Source of the DNA: Armatimonadota bacterium
GTDB taxonomy: Bacteria; Armatimonadota; Fimbriimonadia; Fimbriimonadales; Fimbriimonadaceae
Direction of reading: 5' to 3'
Assembly: GCA_018268335.1 (NCBI GenBank)
Contig: JAFDWT010000058.1
Location: forward strand, 1 to 32,791
DNA length: 32,791 nt
In this document: one piece after another, positions 31,484 through 32,791 of the stretch
Layout of the letters: each line of letters starts with the position of its first letter
Numbering within the stretch: position 1 is the stretch's first letter
Notes under the pieces: generated by a model
Database searches by the model: none
Told to the model about the DNA's origin: nothing
What the model saw: the letters and a program-made list of their open reading frames with translations, nothing else
Translations under genes and position numbers: made by a program

Positions 31484-32265
31484 GCTGGTTCGAATGGCAA
31501 GATGCCCCGGCCGGAGACTACGCCGTCCTCGGTGACCCGGTCTCCCACTCCCGGTCTCCCCAGATGCACATGGCCGCCTACGACGCGCTGGGCGTCCCCT
31601 GGGTCTATCGAGCCGTCCGCGTGCCGGTCGAGGAATTCGATTCTGCCGTGGCCCGCCTCGAATCGATCGGCTACAAAGGCCTGAACTGCACGGTCCCCCT
31701 CAAAGAAGCAGCCTTCCGCTGGGCCAGCGAAACCGACGGCACGACCAAGCGGATCGGTGCCGCCAACACGCTAGACCTCAAAACCGGACAGGGCACCAAC
31801 ACCGATGCCCCCGGGTTCATGGCGACCTTCCATTCCGGTGAGCCGGTGCTCGTGCTCGGCGCCGGAGGAACAGCCCGCGCCTTCCTTGTCGCCTTAGACG
31901 AGGCGGGATACGACGTCAGGCTGTGGAACAGAACAGCCGACAAGGCCTACCGCCTGGTCGACGAGCTCTCGCTCAGTGCAGAGGTCGTTCTGTGCCCCGA
32001 CCTGGAGGGCGTGGCGGCGGTCGTCAACACCACCAGCGCCTCTCTGCAAGGCGAGCCTCTCGACATCGACTGGAGCCGTGCCCAGTCGGGCGCGCTCGCC
32101 TATGAGGCCGCTTATGGCCGGTCGCCGTTCCTCGAGTCGGCCCGCGCCGCCAACATGGAGACCATCGACGGCCTGCCTTTGCTGGTCGAGCAAGGCGCGC
32201 TCGCCATCACGTTTTGGACCGGTTTGGTCCCCGACCGGTCTGTCATGATGGACGCAGTGCGATGA
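31480..32265 (+). CDS. aroE: shikimate dehydrogenase
   Basis: 261 residues, typical length. The substrate domain has GDPVSHSRSPQMH (SxS shikimate-binding), CTVPLKEAAF with the catalytic Lys, and NTDAPGF with the catalytic Asp. The NADP domain has VLVLGAGGTARAFLVAL and LWNRTADKA; the closing IDGLPLLVEQGALAITFWTG is the family's C-terminal helix with the substrate-binding Gln. It reduces 3-dehydroshikimate to shikimate in aromatic amino-acid synthesis. Cys replaces the more usual Val in the NVTxPxK motif (NCTVPLK), a mild variation. It overlaps the preceding and following genes by ATGA. Confidence 0.95.
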   Translation: MSWFEWQDAPAGDYAVLGDPVSHSRSPQMHMAAYDALGVPWVYRAVRVPVEEFDSAVARLESIGYKGLNCTVPLKEAAFRWASETDGTTKRIGAANTLDLKTGQGTNTDAPGFMATFHSGEPVLVLGAGGTARAFLVALDEAGYDVRLWNRTADKAYRLVDELSLSAEVVLCPDLEGVAAVVNTTSASLQGEPLDIDWSRAQSGALAYEAAYGRSPFLESARAANMETIDGLPLLVEQGALAITFWTGLVPDRSVMMDAVR

Positions 32266-32791
32266 GCGCCGTTCCTCCGACCCCCGCCAACATCGCCGCC
32301 GCCGCCCGGGTCGTCCAGGAAGGCGGAGCCGTGGTCATGCCGACCGAAACCGTCTACGGCCTAGCCTGCAACGCACTGGACGAAGACGCCGTGGCCCGGG
32401 TCTACGAGATCAAGGGTCGGCCCGCCGAAAACCCTCTGATCGTCCACATCGCTTCTTTCGAGGCCGTTGAACAAGTAGCGGTCGAGGTCAGCAAAGACGC
32501 CAAGCGGCTCGCCGACGCCTTTTGGCCCGGCCCCATGACGCTGGTGCTCAAAAAAGCAGACGCGGTCCCCCGCATCACGACTGCCGGTTTGGACACCGTG
32601 GCCGTGCGGGTGCCCAGCCACCCAGTCGCCCGCGAGCTTATCCTGGCCGCGAAACTGCCCCTCGCCGCCCCCAGCGCCAATGTCTTCATGGGTCTCTCGC
32701 CCACCCGCGTCGAAGACCTTGACCCCGAAATTCTCGTCGAGGTGGACAACATCATCGACGGCGGCCCCTGCGAATACGGCCTCGAAAGCAC
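32262..32791 (+). CDS. tsaC: L-threonylcarbamoyladenylate synthase (Sua5/YrdC), 3' end outside the window
   Basis: Starts at ATG 32262, overlapping the aroE stop (ATGA), and runs open to the window end, 176 residues. The YrdC fold is clear: GGAVVMPTETVYGLACNALD, VYEIKGRPAENPLIVHIAS (KxR...NPL), FWPGPMTLVLKK, VAVRVPSHPVARELI and PLAAPSANVFMGLSPTRVED. The enzyme makes threonylcarbamoyl-AMP from threonine, bicarbonate and ATP for t6A37 modification of tRNAs. Whether a C-terminal Sua5 domain follows is outside the window, so either tsaC or sua5 naming could apply. Confidence 0.93.
   Translation, partial: MSAVPPTPANIAAAARVVQEGGAVVMPTETVYGLACNALDEDAVARVYEIKGRPAENPLIVHIASFEAVEQVAVEVSKDAKRLADAFWPGPMTLVLKKADAVPRITTAGLDTVAVRVPSHPVARELILAAKLPLAAPSANVFMGLSPTRVEDLDPEILVEVDNIIDGGPCEYGLES

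Overview
The window is high-GC bacterial chromosome with no phage, plasmid or insertion-sequence module. The gene mix is secreted glycoside hydrolases (GH29, GH172/DUF2961, a GH32 relative), a Tat-exported Gfo/Idh/MocA oxidoreductase, a PEP-CTERM protein, a large secreted M14 peptidase, a class III PPK2 and a hisN-ruvX-mltG-yqeG-aroE-tsaC run. Many genes carry a TANNNT-like box 5-9 nt before the start codon. Together this suggests a free-living saprophyte, perhaps an armatimonadote (Fimbriimonadia) or a planctomycete-like lineage. That assignment is inference; no rRNA is present. Layout: 1-295 is the tail of a zinc alcohol dehydrogenase. 395-8418, all on +, holds a Tat-exported oxidoreductase, a PAS-PAS-GGDEF-EAL c-di-GMP protein with a hairpin-rich leader, a secreted M14 peptidase, a duplicated-domain secreted protein and a membrane-anchored CHAP amidase. 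8415-11595, on -, holds an FBT-type transporter, a small secreted protein and an alditol-oxidase-like flavoenzyme. 11679-12545 (+) is PPK2. 12619-15052 (-) holds a DUF4287/DUF5655 protein, a lactonase and an orphan winged-helix-like protein. Directly upstream of that orphan gene lies the oddest element: a tRNA-shaped sequence with a near-consensus promoter whose anticodon loop is interrupted by about 34 nt. 15392-16942 holds a secreted esterase and a small secreted protein. 16950-23032 is a glycan-degradation island of four genes (GH29 / GH172 / GH29 / GH32-like) arranged as two divergent pairs. It is followed by tRNA-Ala(TGC), a membrane class III cyclase, a solitary flavin-dependent halogenase-like enzyme, a PHB-depolymerase-like esterase and a PEP-CTERM protein with its own terminator. 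28236-32791 is a translationally coupled housekeeping operon (hisN, ruvX, mltG, a yqeG-gtrA fusion, aroE, tsaC), most junctions overlapping as ATGA. How the genes work together: the exported hydrolases, esterases and peptidase would break down fucosylated or fructose/arabinose-containing polymers outside the cell, while the cytosolic-looking second GH29 would act on imported oligosaccharides. The c-di-GMP enzyme and the cyclase are two separate second-messenger inputs. The terminal operon combines amino-acid synthesis, DNA repair, cell-wall and lipid steps and tRNA modification.
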